A DNA stretch of 64,000 nucleotides from the NCBI RefSeq assembly GCF_037055275.1, contig NZ_CP146343.1:1956501-2020500 (forward strand), given 5' to 3'. A program made the translations under genes and the position numbers. Under the pieces are notes generated by a model. That model made no database searches. It saw only the letters and a list, made by a program, of their open reading frames with translations, and had not been told where the DNA came from. This DNA is from Pseudomonas sp. ML2-2023-3. GTDB lineage: Bacteria > Pseudomonadota > Gammaproteobacteria > Pseudomonadales > Pseudomonadaceae. Shown here in pieces: positions 10,209 through 19,819 of this stretch (the first letter of the stretch is position 1; the number at the start of each line of letters is the position of its first letter).

Positions 10209-10327
10209 GACGGTCTGTCTATTTCGACGGGCCCGCAACCCGCGCAGTGATGCCCTGTAGCGCGCGGTTGGGATTAGGGCCTGTGATTTCGGCGCATTGA
10301 ATCTGCGCTGTAGGGAAGGTAAGCAAG

Positions 10328-12580
10328 ATGGTACAGGTCAGAGCACACCAGCCGATCAACACCGACGGCAGTCTCAACCTCGAGGCATGGCTCGATCATG
10401 CGGTGAGTGTCGATGTGGCGCTGGACCGTGAAGCCTTGAAAGAAGCGTGCGAGTTTGCGCGCGAGGCCGAGCAGCAAGCCAACGCTGCGAAAAACCTGTG
10501 GGCCGAGGGCACGTCGAGCTTTCGCACAGGGTTGGAAATCGCCGAAATACTGGCCGATCTGAAACTGGATCAAGACTCTCTGGTTGCCGCGATTCTCTAT
10601 CGCTGCGTGCGCGAAGGGCAGGTCTTGTTGCCTGCTGTCAGCCAGCGCTTCGGTCCGGTGGTGGCCAAGCTGATTGATGGCGTGCTGCGCATGGCGGCCA
10701 TCAGCGCCAGCCTCAGCCCCCGCCAATCCATGGTTCTGGGTACCCAGGGCCAGGTCGAAAACCTGCGCAAGATGCTGGTCGCGATGGTTGATGACGTGCG
10801 CGTTGCACTGATCAAACTGGCCGAACGTACCTGCGCGATTCGTGCTGTCAAAAATGCCCCGGACGAGAAGCGCAACCGCGTCGCCCGTGAGGTATTCGAT
10901 ATTTATGCGCCATTGGCGCACCGCCTGGGTATCGGTCATATCAAGTGGGAGCTGGAGGACTTGTCCTTCCGCTACCTGGAGCCCGAGCAGTACAAACAGA
11001 TTGCCACCTTGCTGCATGAGCGCCGCCTCGATCGCGAGCGCTTTATCAGTGATGTGATGAACCAGCTGCGAACCGAGCTGGTGGCCACTGGCGTTGATGC
11101 CGATATCAGCGGCCGGGCCAAGCACATCTATTCCATCTGGCGAAAAATGCAGCGCAAGGGCCTGGCCTTCAGCCAGATCTATGACGTGCGTGCGGTACGG
11201 GTACTGGTCCCGGAAATGCGCGACTGCTATACCGCGCTGGGGATTGTCCACACCCTGTGGCGGCACATTCCCAAAGAGTTCGACGATTACATCGCCAACC
11301 CCAAGGAAAACGGCTACCGCTCGCTGCACACTGCCGTGATCGGGCCTGAAGGCAAGGTGCTGGAGGTGCAGATCCGCACCCACGCCATGCACGAAGAGGC
11401 CGAGCTGGGGGTGTGTGCGCACTGGCGTTACAAGGGGACCGACGTCAAGGCAGGTTCCAACCAGTACGAAGAGAAAATCTCGTGGCTGCGTCAGGTACTG
11501 GAATGGCACGAAGAACTGGGTGATATCGGCGGTCTGGCCGATCAGCTGCGGGTCGATATCGAGCCGGACCGGGTGTACATCTTTACGCCGGACGGTCATG
11601 CCATCGACCTGCCCAAGGGCGCAACACCGCTGGACTTTGCGTACCGGGTGCACACCGAAATCGGCCATAACTGCCGCGGTGCCAAGATCAACGGGCGCAT
11701 CGTGCCGCTCAACTACAGCCTGCAAACCGGTGAACAGGTCGAGATCATCACCAGCAAGCACGGCACGCCGAGCCGCGACTGGCTGAACCCGAATCTGGGC
11801 TACATCACCACCTCGCGGGCGCGGGCGAAGATCGTTCACTGGTTCAAGTTGCAGGCACGCGATCAGAACGTGGCTGCCGGCAAAACCATGCTCGAACGTG
11901 AGCTGGGTCGCTTGGGCCTGCCAGCGGTGGACTACGAGAAGCTCGCCGACAAAGCCAACATGAGAACCGCCGAGGACATGTATGCGGCGCTCGGGGCCGG
12001 TGACTTGCGCCTGGCGCAGCTGATCAATCTGGCGCAGCAGCAGGTCGAGCCGGAGCGCGGCAGCGAACAGATGGAGCTGATTCCGCGCAAGGCCACGGGC
12101 TACAAGCCGGGCAAGCGCGGGGACATCCAGATCGAAGGCGTCGGCAACCTGCTGACCCAGATGGCCGGGTGCTGCCAGCCGCTGCCGGGTGATGCGATTG
12201 TCGGTTACATCACCCAGGGTCGCGGGGTGAGTATTCACCGTCAGGACTGCGCCTCGGTACTGCAACTGGGCAGCCGTGAGCCGGAGCGGATGATTCAGGT
12301 CAACTGGGGACCGATCCCGGTCTCGACATATCCTGTCGACATCGAGATTCGTGCCTACGACCGTTCGGGCCTGCTGCGTGACGTCTCCCAGGTTCTGCTC
12401 AACGAGCGGATCAACGTGCTGGCAGTCAATACTCGCTCGAACAAGGAAAACAACACCGCGTTGATGACCTTGACCATCGAGATCCCGGGTCTGGACGCGC
12501 TGGGACGTTTATTGGGACGCATCTCGCAACTGCCGAACATCATCGAAACCCGTCGGATCGGGCGTAGCGAAGCAAGATAA
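10328..12580 (+). CDS. relA: (p)ppGpp synthetase RelA
   Basis: 750 residues. A degenerate HD-like N-terminal region is followed by the synthetase domain with EFDDYIANPKENGYRSLHTA; the acidic EFDD motif is typical of RelA rather than bifunctional SpoT. Then come a TGS domain (FAYRVHTEIGHNCRGAKING), a helical/zinc-finger-like part with GCCQPLPGD, and a C-terminal ACT domain. It makes (p)ppGpp on ribosomes carrying uncharged tRNA. An AGGTAAGC ribosome site precedes the ATG. Confidence 0.97.
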   Translation: MVQVRAHQPINTDGSLNLEAWLDHAVSVDVALDREALKEACEFAREAEQQANAAKNLWAEGTSSFRTGLEIAEILADLKLDQDSLVAAILYRCVREGQVLLPAVSQRFGPVVAKLIDGVLRMAAISASLSPRQSMVLGTQGQVENLRKMLVAMVDDVRVALIKLAERTCAIRAVKNAPDEKRNRVAREVFDIYAPLAHRLGIGHIKWELEDLSFRYLEPEQYKQIATLLHERRLDRERFISDVMNQLRTELVATGVDADISGRAKHIYSIWRKMQRKGLAFSQIYDVRAVRVLVPEMRDCYTALGIVHTLWRHIPKEFDDYIANPKENGYRSLHTAVIGPEGKVLEVQIRTHAMHEEAELGVCAHWRYKGTDVKAGSNQYEEKISWLRQVLEWHEELGDIGGLADQLRVDIEPDRVYIFTPDGHAIDLPKGATPLDFAYRVHTEIGHNCRGAKINGRIVPLNYSLQTGEQVEIITSKHGTPSRDWLNPNLGYITTSRARAKIVHWFKLQARDQNVAAGKTMLERELGRLGLPAVDYEKLADKANMRTAEDMYAALGAGDLRLAQLINLAQQQVEPERGSEQMELIPRKATGYKPGKRGDIQIEGVGNLLTQMAGCCQPLPGDAIVGYITQGRGVSIHRQDCASVLQLGSREPERMIQVNWGPIPVSTYPVDIEIRAYDRSGLLRDVSQVLLNERINVLAVNTRSNKENNTALMTLTIEIPGLDALGRLLGRISQLPNIIETRRIGRSEAR

Positions 12581-12690
12581 CCTGTAGTCGCTGACGAGGT
12601 ACGAGGCTGCGATAAGGGCCGAAGGACCTTCGCTTTGTAAAGCGGGGTCTCTACGCAACCCATCGCAGCCTGCGGCAGCGACTACAGGTT
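12581..12690. repeat. Inverted repeat of the CTGTAGTCGCTGCCGCAGGC family
   Basis: The element begins CCTGTAGTCGCTGACGAGG and ends with the near complement GCCTGCGGCAGCGACTACAGG. It fills the gap between relA and mazG. Related copies lie at 49056-49163 and 55079-55153, with a short one at 50915-50952. It is a second REP-like family, distinct from the GTGGGAGCGGGCTTGC family. Confidence 0.85.
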
Positions 12691-12708
12691 TCGGCCAAAG
12701 GATTACAG

Positions 12709-13542
12709 ATGTACAACCTCGACGACCTGCTACACCTCATGGCCCGTCTGCGTGACCCGCAGTACGGGTGTCCGTGGGACATCAAGCAAACCTGGGCCAC
12801 CATCGTGCCCTACACCCTTGAGGAGGCCTACGAAGTCGCTGATGCCATTGAGCAAGGGGACTTTGAGCACCTGCAAGGTGAACTAGGCGACTTGCTGTTC
12901 CAGGTGGTTTATTACAGCCAGCTGGCCCGCGAAGAAGGCCGGTTTGAATTTGCCGGGGTGATCGACAGCATCACCCGCAAGCTGATCCGCCGACATCCCC
13001 ACGTGTTCCCCACGGGCGACCTGTATGCGCCGCTGGACATACCGCGCCTGAGCGAAGAGCAGGTCAAGTTGCGCTGGGATGAAATCAAGGCGCAGGAGCG
13101 CGCAGAAAAGTCCGTTGTTCCCCAGCAGCTCTCCTTGCTGGATGACGTGCCGGTGGCGCTGCCAGCCCTGTCCCGTGCCGCCAAATTGCAAAAGCGTGCC
13201 GCTCAGGTCGGCTTTGACTGGCCAGCGGCATTGCCGGTGCTGGACAAGGTCCGAGAAGAACTGGACGAGGTGCTGGAAGCGATGGCCGACAATGATTCGG
13301 CGGCCATCCATGATGAAATCGGAGACCTGCTGTTTTCGGTGGTCAACCTGGCCCGCCATCTTAAAGTGGACCCTGAAACCGCCTTGCGTGGGGCCAATGC
13401 AAAATTTGATCGACGTTTCCGGTTTATTGAGCAGGCATTGCGCGATACCCTGCGTCCCATTGAAAGTTGCACCCTTGAAGACCTGGACGCCCTGTGGGGC
13501 GAAGCCAAGCGTCAGGAAAAGAATTTGCCCAGCTGCGGCTGA
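12709..13542 (+). CDS. mazG: Nucleoside triphosphate pyrophosphohydrolase MazG
   Basis: 277 residues with two MazG helical domains. The first has CPWDIKQTW and the metal-binding EEAYEVADAIE then GELGDLLFQVV; the second repeats the pattern with REELDEVLEA and DEIGDLLFSVVNLARH. It hydrolyses NTPs to NMP and pyrophosphate. In E. coli MazG lowers ppGpp, which fits its place next to relA. A TTACAG leader without a strong ribosome site precedes the ATG. Confidence 0.94.
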   Translation: MYNLDDLLHLMARLRDPQYGCPWDIKQTWATIVPYTLEEAYEVADAIEQGDFEHLQGELGDLLFQVVYYSQLAREEGRFEFAGVIDSITRKLIRRHPHVFPTGDLYAPLDIPRLSEEQVKLRWDEIKAQERAEKSVVPQQLSLLDDVPVALPALSRAAKLQKRAAQVGFDWPAALPVLDKVREELDEVLEAMADNDSAAIHDEIGDLLFSVVNLARHLKVDPETALRGANAKFDRRFRFIEQALRDTLRPIESCTLEDLDALWGEAKRQEKNLPSCG

Positions 13543-13564
13543 GTTTGCCTAAGTGAGTAAGTAG

Positions 13565-14110
13565 ATGAGCATTTCCCTACGCGACCAGTTGCTCAAAGCC
13601 GGACTGGTCAACGAGAAGCAGGCCAAGCAGGCCGGCAAAGAAAAGCAGAAGCAGCAACGTCTGGCCCACAAGGGTCAGATCGAGCTGGACGACACCCAGC
13701 AGCGTCTGGCTGCCGAAGCCAAGGCCGAGAAGGTCAAGCGCGACCAGGAGCTGAACCGTCAGCAACAGGAGAAAGTCGAGCAAAAGGCCCGCGCCGCCCA
13801 GATCAAGCAATTGATCGAAGTGTCGCGTCTGCCCAAGCTGACGACCGAGGATTACTACAACTTTGTTGACGATAAAAAGGTCAAGCGCCTGTCGGTCAAC
13901 ACGTTGATGCGCAACAAGCTGGCCAATGGCTCCTTGGCGATCGTGCAGCATCAGGGCGGCTACGAAGTCATCCCGCGAGAGGCTGCGCTGAAGATCCAGG
14001 AGCGGGATCCGCGCCGGATTGTGCAGTTGAACATCCTGGTCGAGCCGAAAACTCCGGAAGAAGATGATCCGTACGCGGCCTATCAGATCCCTGATGACCT
14101 GATGTGGTAA
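13565..14110 (+). CDS. DUF2058 family protein (YaiL-like)
   Basis: 181 residues, rich in Lys, Gln and Glu. It starts MSISLRDQLLKAGLV, the family signature. A long charged coiled coil (about 20-85) is followed by a small globular part with LSVNTLMRNKLANGSLAIV. The family is annotated as nucleoprotein/polynucleotide-associated, but its role is not established. It follows mazG by 22 nt and ends before a strong terminator. Confidence 0.85.
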   Translation: MSISLRDQLLKAGLVNEKQAKQAGKEKQKQQRLAHKGQIELDDTQQRLAAEAKAEKVKRDQELNRQQQEKVEQKARAAQIKQLIEVSRLPKLTTEDYYNFVDDKKVKRLSVNTLMRNKLANGSLAIVQHQGGYEVIPREAALKIQERDPRRIVQLNILVEPKTPEEDDPYAAYQIPDDLMW

Positions 14111-14148
14111 CACCCGCTCCCACAGGGTTTTGCATCAGGGCATACACG

Positions 14149-14179
14149 ACAAACCCCGCTTCGGCGGGGTTTGTATTTT
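14149..14179. terminator. Bidirectional intrinsic terminator
   Basis: ACAAACCCCGC and GCGGGGTTTGT arms close on a TTCG tetraloop, with a T-rich stretch downstream on the plus strand. It ends the relA-mazG-DUF2058 side and faces the convergent small gene at 14202. Confidence 0.9.
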
Positions 14180-14201
14180 TCAAGTCTGTAGTCTCTGTCG
14201 T

Positions 14202-14384
14202 TCAGGCCTGGCGTTTCTGCGCTTCCAGCTTTTCCAGCTCAGCCTTGTAGCTGTGAGCGTCGCTTTCGCGGTGGAACATGCCAACCAGTATGTCTTCTTG
14301 ATGCACATCCCACAGGTGAACACCGTGGGCTACCAGCTGGTGGAACATACGTGAATCGTCGCGCTCAGTTACTTTGATAGTCAT
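14202..14384 (-). CDS. Small conserved hypothetical protein (60 aa)
   Basis: 60 residues from the ATG at 14384 (MTIKVTERDDSR), chosen because GGAG lies 8 nt upstream; the longer frame to 14420 lacks such a site. It has no signal peptide or membrane segment, and its C-terminal third (SYKAELEKLEAQKRQA) is a charged helix. Function unknown. It stands alone between two terminators. Confidence 0.65.
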   Translation of the reverse strand: MTIKVTERDDSRMFHQLVAHGVHLWDVHQEDILVGMFHRESDAHSYKAELEKLEAQKRQA

Positions 14385-14596
14385 CTGCTTGCTCCAAATT
14401 CTGATGAGGTCCTGCGGCAAGGCGTCGCAGGACTTCTTTATAGAATCTGTTAGCTTCCTAAGTAAATAGCTGATTGTCGCGCTGTCATGTTGTTAAAAAC
14501 TTAAAAACTCTGGAGCCCTTGTAATACGGGGTGTTTACAGTTTTGCTCATAAGTTTTATGAATAAAGTTTCATGTTTGTATCGTTCAGCGGGCCAG

Positions 14597-14624
14597 AAAA
14601 AACCTCGCCGAAGCGAGGTTTTTT
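14597..14624 (-). terminator. Intrinsic terminator of the purM-purN-DUF3108 unit
   Basis: AAAAAACCTCGC and GCGAGGTTTTTT pair around a CGAA loop, giving a U-run on the minus-strand transcript. It lies 13 nt after the DUF3108 stop. Confidence 0.88.
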
Positions 14625-14636
14625 GACGTTTACGGT

Positions 14637-15350
14637 TTAGTTGCCCTTGACCGTTTTGCCATTCACCGTGCCGTCCAGCAGCATGATGTTGTATTCCTTG
14701 CCGTCTTTTTCGACCTGGCGCAGTTTGACCAGCAGCGAATCCCAGTTCTTGGCGAACCACATTTCCGTGATGCGCTTGTTCTGCGTTGGATCGCGTACGC
14801 GCTCAACCTTGATTGCGTCTACCTTGCCAGCCTTGGTTTCGACCACTTCAGGGCCGATCACGCGAAAGTCATAGGTGTCGACGTCGTTACCATCAACCAC
14901 CTGGTAGCTCATGGATTTTTTACCGGCTTCTACGTCACGCTGAAGCGCGAGCTGATAGGTGGACTTGTCGAGCATGCCAGTCAGCAACGGCACTTTGACT
15001 GCGTCGCCCTGGTCGGTGCCGGTGACCATTTTGGTCGCCCAGTCGAAATCCAGATCAATCTTTTTCGCTTTGCCCAGGCCGCCACGTTCAAAGTGGTAGG
15101 TCAGCGGGATCAGCGTGTTTTTATCGATCTTGAGGGTGCTTTCCTCGTTCAGGCTGGCCACCAGCATCGACGCCTTGAAGTTCAAGGTCCAGATACCGTT
15201 GTCGCTCTTGGTCAGGCTGCGCTCGGCGGAACCGCTCATGGGCAGCTGTTTCCAGTCTGCGGTGTAGCTGGCCTTGAAAGGCTGGAGTTCGGCCGCCTGC
15301 ACTGCTGGGATAGCCAGCAGGCTGAGGGCGAGAAGCAGGGCACGACGCAT
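14637..15350 (-). CDS. DUF3108 periplasmic protein
   Basis: 237 residues with a cleavable signal peptide (MRRALLLALSLLAIPAVQA). The mature part is a beta-rich domain with ASYTADWKQLPMSG near its start and KRITEMWFAKNWDSLLVK near its end, as in DUF3108 proteins. The role is unknown; the fold resembles lipid- or envelope-linked beta-barrel domains. It lies 8 nt after purN on the same strand and is probably co-transcribed with it. Confidence 0.82.
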   Translation of the reverse strand: MRRALLLALSLLAIPAVQAAELQPFKASYTADWKQLPMSGSAERSLTKSDNGIWTLNFKASMLVASLNEESTLKIDKNTLIPLTYHFERGGLGKAKKIDLDFDWATKMVTGTDQGDAVKVPLLTGMLDKSTYQLALQRDVEAGKKSMSYQVVDGNDVDTYDFRVIGPEVVETKAGKVDAIKVERVRDPTQNKRITEMWFAKNWDSLLVKLRQVEKDGKEYNIMLLDGTVNGKTVKGN

Positions 15351-15358
15351 ATATTCTC

Positions 15359-16009
15359 CTAGGTTCGTATCAAGTGGCCGCTGGCCGCGAGTAATTGACC
15401 GTCCAATAATGCGCCTTGCTCGTCAAGAGACAAGCGACCTTCGGCAAACCAGCGCACTGCAAGCGGATAAATCCGGTGTTCCTGGACGTGGACCCGTTGC
15501 GCCAGAGCGTGCGCAGAGTCGTCGGACTCTACCGGTATCACTGCCTGTACGACCAGAGGGCCGCCGTCGAGTTCCTCGGTCACAAAGTGAACGCTACAGC
15601 CGTGTTCGCGATCTCCTGCTTCCAGCGCGCGCTGATGCGTGTGCAAACCTTTGTATTTAGGCAGCAGCGAAGGGTGGATGTTAAGCAGGCGACCCTGATA
15701 GTGACGCACGAAATCGGCGCTGAGAATGCGCATGAAGCCGGCCAGTACCACCAGTTGCGGTTTGAATTCGTCGATGATCTTGATCAGTGCAGCATCGAAG
15801 GCCTCGCGGCCCTCGAATGCTTTGTGATCCAGTACGCGGGTATCGATACCCGCGTCTTTGGCGCGTTGCAAGCCGTAGGCATCTGCGCGGTTGGAGATAA
15901 CCGCGCGGATGTTTGCCGGGCTGTCCTTGACGTCATTGCTGTCGATCAAGGCCTGCAAGTTGCTGCCGGTGCCGGAAAGCAGCACCACTACATCACAGGT
16001 ATCAGGCAT
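15359..16009 (-). CDS. purN: Phosphoribosylglycinamide formyltransferase
   Basis: 216 residues. N-terminal VVLLSGTGSNLQALID binds phosphate; the catalytic core has NIHPSLLPKYKG and a HFVTEELDGG segment with the catalytic aspartate. It transfers a formyl group from 10-formyl-tetrahydrofolate to GAR, step 3 of purine synthesis. Its start overlaps the purM stop by one base (TAATG on the minus strand), so the two are translationally coupled. Confidence 0.96.
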   Translation of the reverse strand: MPDTCDVVVLLSGTGSNLQALIDSNDVKDSPANIRAVISNRADAYGLQRAKDAGIDTRVLDHKAFEGREAFDAALIKIIDEFKPQLVVLAGFMRILSADFVRHYQGRLLNIHPSLLPKYKGLHTHQRALEAGDREHGCSVHFVTEELDGGPLVVQAVIPVESDDSAHALAQRVHVQEHRIYPLAVRWFAEGRLSLDEQGALLDGQLLAASGHLIRT

Positions 16010-17067
16010 TAGTGCGCCTTGAGGTTTTGCAGCTCAACTTGTGGAGCGCCTTCGGCGGCCGTTGCGATCTGGCCGATGACCCACGGTTGCTCGCCTGCTT
16101 CACGCAGTACGTTCAGCGCGGTTTCAACGTCAGCCTGAGCCACGCAGATCACCATGCCAACGCCGCAGTTCAGCACGCGGTGCATTTCGTTTTCGTCCAC
16201 GTTGCCTTTTTCTTGCAACCAGTCGAATACAGCAGGGCGCTGCCAGCTGGCAACGTCAACAACTGCCTGGGCGCCTTTTGGCAGAACGCGCGGGATGTTG
16301 TCGAGCAGGCCACCACCGGTGATGTGGGCCATGGCTTTGACAACGCCGGTTTCCTTGATCAGCTTGAGCAACGGCTTGACGTAGATGCGGGTTGGCGCCA
16401 TCAGCAGGTCGGTCAGCGGCTTGCCGTCGAGCTGGATGTTTTCGATGTCGGCACCGGACACTTCGATGATCTTGCGGATCAGCGAGTAGCCGTTGGAGTG
16501 CGGGCCCGAGGACGGCAGGGCGAGCAGGGCGTCGCCGGCAGCAACCTTGGAGCCGTCGATGATTTCGGATTTTTCGACAACACCCACGCAGAAGCCGGCC
16601 AGGTCGTAGTCTTCGCCTTCGTACATGCCAGGCATTTCAGCGGTTTCGCCGCCTACCAGCGAGCAGCCCGACAGTTCGCAGCCAGCGCCGATACCGGTAA
16701 CCACTTGGGTCGCGGTTTCTACGTTGAGCTTGCCGGTGGCGTAGTAGTCGAGGAAGAACAGAGGCTCGGCGCCGCATACGATCAGGTCGTTGACGCACAT
16801 GGCAACCAGGTCGATACCGATGCTGTCGTGCTTGTTCAGGTTCAGTGCCAGGCGCAGCTTGGTGCCAACGCCGTCAGTGCCGGAAACCAGAACAGGCTGC
16901 TTGTAGCCAGCCGGGATTTCGCAGAGGGCGCCAAAACCGCCGAGGCCGCCCATCACTTCCGGGCGTGCAGTGCGCTTGGCCACGCTCTTGATGCGTTCGA
17001 CCAATGCTTCACCGGCGTCGATGTCTACACCGGCGTCTTTGTAGCTCAGGGATGGTTGCTTGCTCAT
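16009..17067 (-). CDS. purM: Phosphoribosylformylglycinamidine cyclo-ligase (AIR synthetase)
   Basis: 352 residues from the ATG at 17067 ([15 protein letters not shown]), the family start; the upstream in-frame extension is not conserved in type. Motifs include the lysine/glycine-rich [31 protein letters not shown] and [18 protein letters not shown]. It closes the imidazole ring of AIR with ATP. It is first in a purM-purN-DUF3108 unit and diverges from the DUF2066 gene. Confidence 0.96.
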   Translation of the reverse strand: MSKQPSLSYKDAGVDIDAGEALVERIKSVAKRTARPEVMGGLGGFGALCEIPAGYKQPVLVSGTDGVGTKLRLALNLNKHDSIGIDLVAMCVNDLIVCGAEPLFFLDYYATGKLNVETATQVVTGIGAGCELSGCSLVGGETAEMPGMYEGEDYDLAGFCVGVVEKSEIIDGSKVAAGDALLALPSSGPHSNGYSLIRKIIEVSGADIENIQLDGKPLTDLLMAPTRIYVKPLLKLIKETGVVKAMAHITGGGLLDNIPRVLPKGAQAVVDVASWQRPAVFDWLQEKGNVDENEMHRVLNCGVGMVICVAQADVETALNVLREAGEQPWVIGQIATAAEGAPQVELQNLKAH

Positions 17068-17449
17068 AATCCAGGCCTTTAGGGGGGATTCGGGGGTATC
17101 GACCGAGTTCAGGGGGCAGGCTTGCAAGTGCTCATCGAGTGCGTCAGAGCATTTGCAGGGTGCCCGGCTGTTGCCGGTCTGCGAAGGCGCGCGATTTTAT
17201 CAGGCTTGAAGGGCAGCGGCCATCCTCGGGCCGACAGGCAGGGTTATATCTGTCGAAAAAAACCTTTTTTAGTCGTACTTGGGTCTGTGCGCGGGCCTGT
17301 ATAAGGTATAGCGAATTACTTTTGAGTTTTTATGACCGAATGAAAATTGCGGTACAGACGTGAATGATTTGGCTGTCGCCGTGTCAGAAGTCTGTTCGAG
17401 TGTTTTTATGGCGTCCTTTTAGGCTGCTTTTTGTGATCGGGAATCTTTC
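17068..17449. other. Divergent intergenic region, purM / DUF2066 gene
   Basis: A 382-bp gap with no supported gene. It must carry the promoters for purM (minus) and the DUF2066 gene (plus). The part from 17250 to 17420 is AT-rich. I see no clear operator or structured RNA. Confidence 0.6.
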
Positions 17450-18484
17450 ATGCGTCTGAGCCAATTTTTAGCCGTGGGCTGTTTGTCATTTTTTAGCCTG
17501 GCGAGTCATGCCGAAATCCTGACCGGCCTTTATCAAGTGCGTGAGCCGGTGGCCAGCCAGTCACCCGATGAACGTACCCAGGCCACGCAAAAGGCACTGG
17601 AAACCCTGGTGCTGCGTTTGACCGGGGACGCCAAGGCGATTCAAAACCCCGGGCTTGAGGCGATTCGCAAGGATCCCCAGCAGATCATCAGCCGGTACGG
17701 TTATGACGCTGGCCCCCCGGAAAGCCTGCAGGTGGATTTCGATCCGGTGAGCACTGACCGGGCGTTGCGCCAGGCCGGTTTGTCGATGTGGGGCAGTAAT
17801 CGTCCTGCCTTGCTCGGCTGGTGGCTGAACGATTCGGTGGATGGTTCAAGCCTGGTGGGGGACGGTCAATCCGTGGCAGAGCCCCTGCGCCGTGCCGCGC
17901 AGCACCGTGGGTTGCCATTGCGTTTGCCGCTGGCAGACCTGGGCGAACAGTTGGTAGGTACGGCTGAAAACCTTGAGGGCAGCAATCCTGCTCCTTTGAA
18001 GGATGCTTCCGAGCGTTACGGCGCCGATGCCTTGCTGGCCGTACATGCCCGTGAAGAGGATGGGCAGTGGAGCGCCAAGTGGCGGTTGTGGGTTGGCGAT
18101 CAGCAGGAGCAGGGCAGTGCTCAGGCACCGGATCAGGCGGCGCTGGCCGATGCCGTGATGCTTGCGGTGAGCCAGCGTCTGGCGCCGCGTTATACGGTCA
18201 AGCCCGGTGTCTCGACGGAGCAGTTGCTTGAAGTGCAGGGCATGACGCTACCGCGCTATGCGCAACTGTGGCATTTGCTCGAACCTTTCGGCGCGCAACT
18301 AAAGAGCGTTGACGGTGATCGTAGTGTGTATCAGGTCAATGGCAGCGCCGAGCAGCTGCGCTCGCAACTCGGGTTGGCGCAACTGCAGGAAGTACCGGCA
18401 GAACAGGCACCCGCAGTGACAAGTGCAGGCCAGGCGCCCGGTGTTGCTTCAGCGCCGGCGGCTCAGCTTCGGTTTCGCTGGTAG
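17450..18484 (+). CDS. DUF2066 periplasmic protein
   Basis: 344 residues with a signal peptide (MRLSQFLAVGCLSFFSLASHA). The N-terminal half carries the DUF2066 pattern with ALETLVLRLTGDA and a YGYDAGPPESLQVDFD segment. The C-terminal tail (about 315-340) is Ala/Pro-rich. The function is unknown. It is followed closely by perM, an arrangement that is common in Pseudomonas. Confidence 0.82.
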   Translation: MRLSQFLAVGCLSFFSLASHAEILTGLYQVREPVASQSPDERTQATQKALETLVLRLTGDAKAIQNPGLEAIRKDPQQIISRYGYDAGPPESLQVDFDPVSTDRALRQAGLSMWGSNRPALLGWWLNDSVDGSSLVGDGQSVAEPLRRAAQHRGLPLRLPLADLGEQLVGTAENLEGSNPAPLKDASERYGADALLAVHAREEDGQWSAKWRLWVGDQQEQGSAQAPDQAALADAVMLAVSQRLAPRYTVKPGVSTEQLLEVQGMTLPRYAQLWHLLEPFGAQLKSVDGDRSVYQVNGSAEQLRSQLGLAQLQEVPAEQAPAVTSAGQAPGVASAPAAQLRFRW

Positions 18485-18519
18485 GTTGTTGTCTTCTTTA
18501 TATAGGGATGGGCTGGCTC

Positions 18520-19593
18520 ATGGCTGATTCGCGACGGTGGGTGTGGTGGGGCGTAGGGCTGGGGTTCGCCCTGTTTGTGTATTTTCTGCATCCGATACTC
18601 ACGCCTTTTCTGGTCGCAATCGTCCTGGCCTATATGTTCGACCCTGTGGTTGATCGGTTGGAAAGAGCCGGGCTTTCAAGAACCTGGGGTACGGTCGCGG
18701 TCTTCGGGCTGTTAACTGTCATTATGATGACGCTGCTCCTGGTGTTGGTGCCGTTGCTGGCCAAACAGCTGTTGAAGCTTTATCAGTTGGCACCGCTGGT
18801 GCTTGACTGGTTGCAGCACACGGCCATGCCGTGGGTGCAGGCCAAGCTCGGCTTGAGTGACAGCTTCTGGAAGTTTGACAAGATCAAGGCGGCAATCACC
18901 GAGCACATGGGGCAGGCCACTGACATTGTCGGTATCGTCCTGTCCCAGGCAACGGCATCCAGCCTGGCCCTGATCGGCTTTCTGGCCAATCTGGTGCTGA
19001 TTCCCGTAGTGGCGTTTTACCTGCTGAGAGACTGGAACATCATGATGGCCAAGATTCGCGGCTTGTTGCCGCGGGCCCGGGCCGATCAGATTGTGTCGCT
19101 GGCCAAGGAGTGTCACGACGTGCTCGGCGCGTTTGTGCGTGGCCAGTTGCTGGTGATGCTGGCGCTGGGGGTGATCTACTCGGCGGGCCTGATGTTTGTC
19201 GGCCTCGAGTTGGGGTTGTTGATCGGCTTGATGGCGGGGGTGGCGGCCATCGTGCCGTATATGGGCTTTATTGTCGGCATTGGTGCGGCGTTGATCGCCG
19301 GGCTGTTCCAGTTTGGCGGGGATCTGTACCCGATGCTCGGGATCGTGGCGGTGTTTATGGTCGGTCAGGCGCTCGAGGGTACGGTCCTTACACCCTTGCT
19401 GGTGGGTGACAAGATCGGTATGCATCCGGTGGCTGTGATCTTCGCGATTCTTGCGGGTGGCGAGCTGTTTGGCTTTACCGGTGTGTTGCTGGCACTGCCG
19501 GTGGCGGCGGTGATCATGGTGCTGGTGCGTCACTTGCAGGATATGTACAAGGACTCCCATGCCTATAAAGGCAGTGAAGACCCGGAGCTGTAA
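18520..19593 (+). CDS. PerM / AI-2E family membrane permease
   Basis: 357 residues from 18520 (MADSRRWVWWG); an upstream in-frame ATG at 18508 is also possible. GGGATGGG precedes the 18520 start. About eight membrane segments are visible, with the family's hydrophobic C-terminal block and the segment HPVAVIFAILAGGELFGFTG. The family includes the AI-2 exporter TqsA and sodium/proton antiporters; the substrate here is unknown. It lies between the DUF2066 gene and hda. Confidence 0.85.
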   Translation: MADSRRWVWWGVGLGFALFVYFLHPILTPFLVAIVLAYMFDPVVDRLERAGLSRTWGTVAVFGLLTVIMMTLLLVLVPLLAKQLLKLYQLAPLVLDWLQHTAMPWVQAKLGLSDSFWKFDKIKAAITEHMGQATDIVGIVLSQATASSLALIGFLANLVLIPVVAFYLLRDWNIMMAKIRGLLPRARADQIVSLAKECHDVLGAFVRGQLLVMLALGVIYSAGLMFVGLELGLLIGLMAGVAAIVPYMGFIVGIGAALIAGLFQFGGDLYPMLGIVAVFMVGQALEGTVLTPLLVGDKIGMHPVAVIFAILAGGELFGFTGVLLALPVAAVIMVLVRHLQDMYKDSHAYKGSEDPEL

Positions 19594-19611
19594 CGTCCAG
19601 GCACTGTGAGG

Positions 19612-19645
19612 GGCGGGCTCACCGGGCAGGTGGTCCCGCCTTTTT
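19612..19645 (+). terminator. Intrinsic terminator after perM
   Basis: GGCGGG and CCCGCC arms enclose about 17 nt and are followed by TTTTT. It separates perM from hda. Confidence 0.75.
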
Positions 19646-19819
19646 CATGTGCGTCAGCAGCACCTTAATCGTCAGGAAAAGATCAAACAATCCAAGACCT
19701 TAACGCAAACCTTTGATTTTGCTCGTGGTCTGTTACATTGTGTGCCCGGTTACACGGGTATAAACTTTTAGAACTTTACACAGAGGCCACTAACAGTTCG
19801 CTTGAACTGTTCAGTCAGC

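Noticed and set aside
10274..12265. 663-residue open frame on the minus strand
   Set aside because: It lies wholly antisense to relA, whose domains are clear; long shadow frames are expected in high-GC DNA.
19802..19819. TTG start for hda
   Set aside because: The clamp motif QLPLGV must be near the N-terminus; 19820 gives the usual 234 residues.
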